DNA of 64,000 bases from Providencia sp. R33 (GTDB taxonomy: Bacteria; Pseudomonadota; Gammaproteobacteria; Enterobacterales; Enterobacteriaceae), in the NCBI RefSeq assembly GCF_019343475.1, contig NZ_CP072453.1:1488001-1552000 (forward strand), given 5' to 3'. Below, piece by piece: positions 61,907 through 64,000 of this stretch; the stretch's first letter is position 1; the number at the start of each line of letters is the position of its first letter. Below the pieces are notes generated by a model. That model worked only from the letters and a program-made list of their open reading frames with translations, did no database searches and was not told the origin of the DNA. Both the position numbers and the translations under genes were made by a program.

Positions 61907-63097
61907 ATGTCAGCGAAATTTAGTGTATCTAACAGTGCGTTACTTGCATCGTCATTACTCTTGACCATTGGTCGTGGAGCAACACTGCCTTTCATGGCCA
62001 TTTATCTCACTCGAGAGTACCAAATGGCAATTGATACTGTTGGTATTGCAATGTCATTGGCGATGGTTGTTGGGGTGCTATTTAGCATGGTTTTTGGCAT
62101 GCTCGCTGATAGAGTAGATAAAAAAAGGTGTATGTTGCTTGCTGTGACAGCCTTTATTGGTGGCTTTATTGCCATTCCTCTTTCCACTAATGCCATCTTA
62201 GTAATTATATTTTTCTCTTTGATCAATTGCTCTTATTCAGTTTTCTCTACCGTGCTAAAAGCTTACTTTGCAGATACTCTTACCTTATCGTTAAAAGCAA
62301 AAGTGTTTTCCTTAAATTACACTTTTATCAATATAGGGTGGACAATTGGGCCGCCTATTGGTACTTGGCTGTTAATGTATAGTATTAATCTGCCATTTTA
62401 TTTGGCTGCTATTTCTGCTGCTTTTCCAATATACTTTATCCAAAGGTTTGTACAAAGTATAAAACCTGCACAACATCTGAATGGTAGCAAGCGCCCTTGG
62501 AACCCAGTTGTAATGCTACGAGACCGAGTGCTGGCTTGGTTTATTTTATCGACATTCTTAGGGTCATTGGTTTTTGGTACCTTTACAACCTGGATTTCTC
62601 AATATGTTATTACTGTAGCAAACAGTGATTTTGCACAAGTCGTCATCGGCGTGATACTCCCAGTAAACGCTGTTGTAGTTGTAACGTTGCAATACGCAGT
62701 TGGCAAACGGATCACTCCAGATAATTTGAAAAAGCTAATGACATTGGGTAGCTTATTTTTCTTACTCGGTTTAGCCACCTTTATGTTTGCCGCTGAAAAC
62801 CTCTATATATGGGCATTTGGTGCTTTTCTTTTTACGCTTGGAGAGCTTATTTATGCTCCTGGTGAATATATGTTGATTGATAGCATTGCACCAGAAGGCA
62901 TGAAAGCGAGTTATTTTTCAGCTCAATCTTTAGGTTTATTAGGGGGGGCTTTTAACCCAATGATGACTGGCGTGATTTTAACTGAATTACCTGCTTATTA
63001 TATATTTATCATTTTGATGATGATTACGTTTTTAGCTTGGTTATCCATGTTAAATGGGATGAGATTACGTCAAAATCAGTTAGTTGTGCAGGAGTAA
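61907..63097 (+). CDS. ydeE: MFS efflux transporter YdeE
   Basis: This 396-residue, twelve-segment MFS protein matches E. coli YdeE in several blocks: SALLASSLLLTIGRGATLPFM at the start (here beginning NSALLASS), GMLADRVDKKRCMLLAV (motif A), NIGWTIGPPIGTWLL, and the C-terminal IYAPGEYMLID with MKASYFSAQSLG. YdeE of E. coli exports dipeptides and arabinose-type sugars. It stands alone and converges with the next MFS gene. Confidence 0.87.
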   Translation: MSAKFSVSNSALLASSLLLTIGRGATLPFMAIYLTREYQMAIDTVGIAMSLAMVVGVLFSMVFGMLADRVDKKRCMLLAVTAFIGGFIAIPLSTNAILVIIFFSLINCSYSVFSTVLKAYFADTLTLSLKAKVFSLNYTFINIGWTIGPPIGTWLLMYSINLPFYLAAISAAFPIYFIQRFVQSIKPAQHLNGSKRPWNPVVMLRDRVLAWFILSTFLGSLVFGTFTTWISQYVITVANSDFAQVVIGVILPVNAVVVVTLQYAVGKRITPDNLKKLMTLGSLFFLLGLATFMFAAENLYIWAFGAFLFTLGELIYAPGEYMLIDSIAPEGMKASYFSAQSLGLLGGAFNPMMTGVILTELPAYYIFIILMMITFLAWLSMLNGMRLRQNQLVVQE

Positions 63098-63138
63098 CCC
63101 TTTGACAATATCCCTAAATCTTATCAGCATGTGTATTG

Positions 63139-64000
63139 TTATTGCTGCTTTTGTCTTTTTATAAACAGCATCGCAATGCTAAATAATAGGCCAATCAATA
63201 TTGCGGAGGTTAAAACTCGTCCACTAGAGATCAACCAAGAAAAAAGTGGGATTGCCAATAACAGTACTAAATTATTAAAACTTTCTGAGATTGATAGTAC
63301 CAACCCCTTATTGTTAACATTTAATCTGGCAAGCAATGAAGTACTGATAGGTGAAATTAGACCTAACCACACGCCAAATCCAAATAAACTAAAACAATCA
63401 CCTATTAATGTTAACCAACCGCTAATAAACAAAATGATAGTAATAAACAAAAACGCGAGTATAGCTAATACCAGTGATAACTCAGAAACCGTATATGAAA
63501 CAACTCTCGAAACAGCACTATTACCTAATATTAATCCTACGCCGAAAAGCCCCATCAAACTGCCGAGAGTTGCGCTATTAAGTTGATACCTACTTCGTAA
63601 AATTTCACCTGCTAATAAAAATACACAGACGGTAATACCATTCCAAATCCCTTTAGCAATAATAAATTGGCACAGCGCTTTTTGCTTATAAATATTAAAT
63701 GAACCTTGTTTTACTATTGATGACTTAGAAGATGGTAAAACCTTCATTGATATAAATAACACCAAAAAGCCGCCTATCGCCATAAAGATAAATGGCATTT
63801 TCCATGAAAAATACTGTGCCATTCCCCCTGCTATAATAGGCCCCGTGATGATACCCAGTGTCATTCCTAGCATGACATAGCCCATTGCAATCGCCTGTTT
63901 ATTTTCATCTATTACATCTGAAATAAGCGCAAACGTAATCGGAACTAAAGCTGCGGAAGCAACCCCACCAAACACTCGCAAAACAAGTGCTATCAATAAG
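63139..64000 (-). CDS. MFS transporter, N-terminus beyond right edge
   Basis: At least 287 codons of an MFS transporter are present, open to the window edge; the first in-frame potential start, TTG 63996, is probably internal because the visible sequence begins in mid-domain (ALVLRVFGGVASAALVPITF, typical of helix 4). DVIDENKQAIAMGYVMLGM and GIITGPIIAGGMAQYFSWKMPF are the helix 4-5 antiporter motif C region of drug:H+ antiporters. About nine of twelve membrane segments are visible. Substrate unknown. Confidence 0.85.
   Translation of the reverse strand, partial: LLIALVLRVFGGVASAALVPITFALISDVIDENKQAIAMGYVMLGMTLGIITGPIIAGGMAQYFSWKMPFIFMAIGGFLVLFISMKVLPSSKSSIVKQGSFNIYKQKALCQFIIAKGIWNGITVCVFLLAGEILRSRYQLNSATLGSLMGLFGVGLILGNSAVSRVVSYTVSELSLVLAILAFLFITIILFISGWLTLIGDCFSLFGFGVWLGLISPISTSLLARLNVNNKGLVLSISESFNNLVLLLAIPLFSWLISSGRVLTSAILIGLLFSIAMLFIKRQKQQ

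Noticed and set aside
1..64000. CRISPR arrays, tRNA or rRNA genes, insertion sequences and phage integrases
   Set aside because: Reading through the intergenic regions I found no regularly spaced repeats, cloverleaf-like segments, or transposase or integrase coding sequence; absence is by eye only.

Overview
The window looks like chromosome from a low-G+C member of the Enterobacterales, most likely the Morganellaceae and probably Providencia. The basis is the strongly AT-rich intergenic DNA together with many genes whose closest remembered relatives are E. coli loci (mnmH, alkB, yaiI, yjbD, yqhD, ydeE and the yehI-L-M-P-Q set). The genus is an inference, not a proof. Two AT-rich virulence regions flank a housekeeping and transport core.

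Left accessory region (about 1-17.7 kb). On the minus strand the first 5.5 kb is the N-terminal 1827 codons of a Tc-toxin A subunit (TcA) that runs off the left edge. Upstream of it, behind a strong terminator, lies an eleven-component type IVb pilus operon in the gene order of the Vibrio cholerae toxin-coregulated pilus (tcp) and E. coli CFA/III (cof) operons: major pilin, minor pilin, TcpQ-like, secretin, a 49-codon extra gene, TcpR-, TcpD- and TcpS-like, ATPase, TcpE-like platform protein, a secreted protein in the TcpF/CofJ position, and prepilin peptidase. No AraC-type activator (ToxT/CofS) is present. A small divergent ribbon-helix-helix-like gene and a palindrome sit in the pilin upstream region instead.

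Core (about 17.7-52.7 kb). This holds yjbD, mnmH, a ModE-box-fronted modAB set whose ATPase gene has an in-frame stop, and a stand-alone aceE paralogue. A MarR regulator and a degenerate half-AceE protein follow, tied together by repeated TTGCAATTGCAA sites. Two exporter/regulator pairs have clear operators (MFS/TetR and EamA/MarR). The yehI-L-M-P-Q MoxR/VWA cluster and a RidA / PLP ammonia-lyase / YheO-like regulator module come next. LysE, GNAT, DUF4184, aldolase, AlkB, phosphoesterase, LysR, MFS, hydrolase and ferredoxin genes fill the rest.

Right accessory region (about 52.8-60.2 kb). On the minus strand are the remains of one very large toxin gene of about 2430 codons: a TcdA/TcdB-type C80 cysteine protease domain, a hydrophobic pore-like region, and RTX calcium-binding repeats. 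It is now three reading frames. The first break is an 8-bp tandem duplication whose removal exactly restores the frame. The second is an in-frame TAA. The window closes with yqhD, ydeE and a partial MFS transporter.
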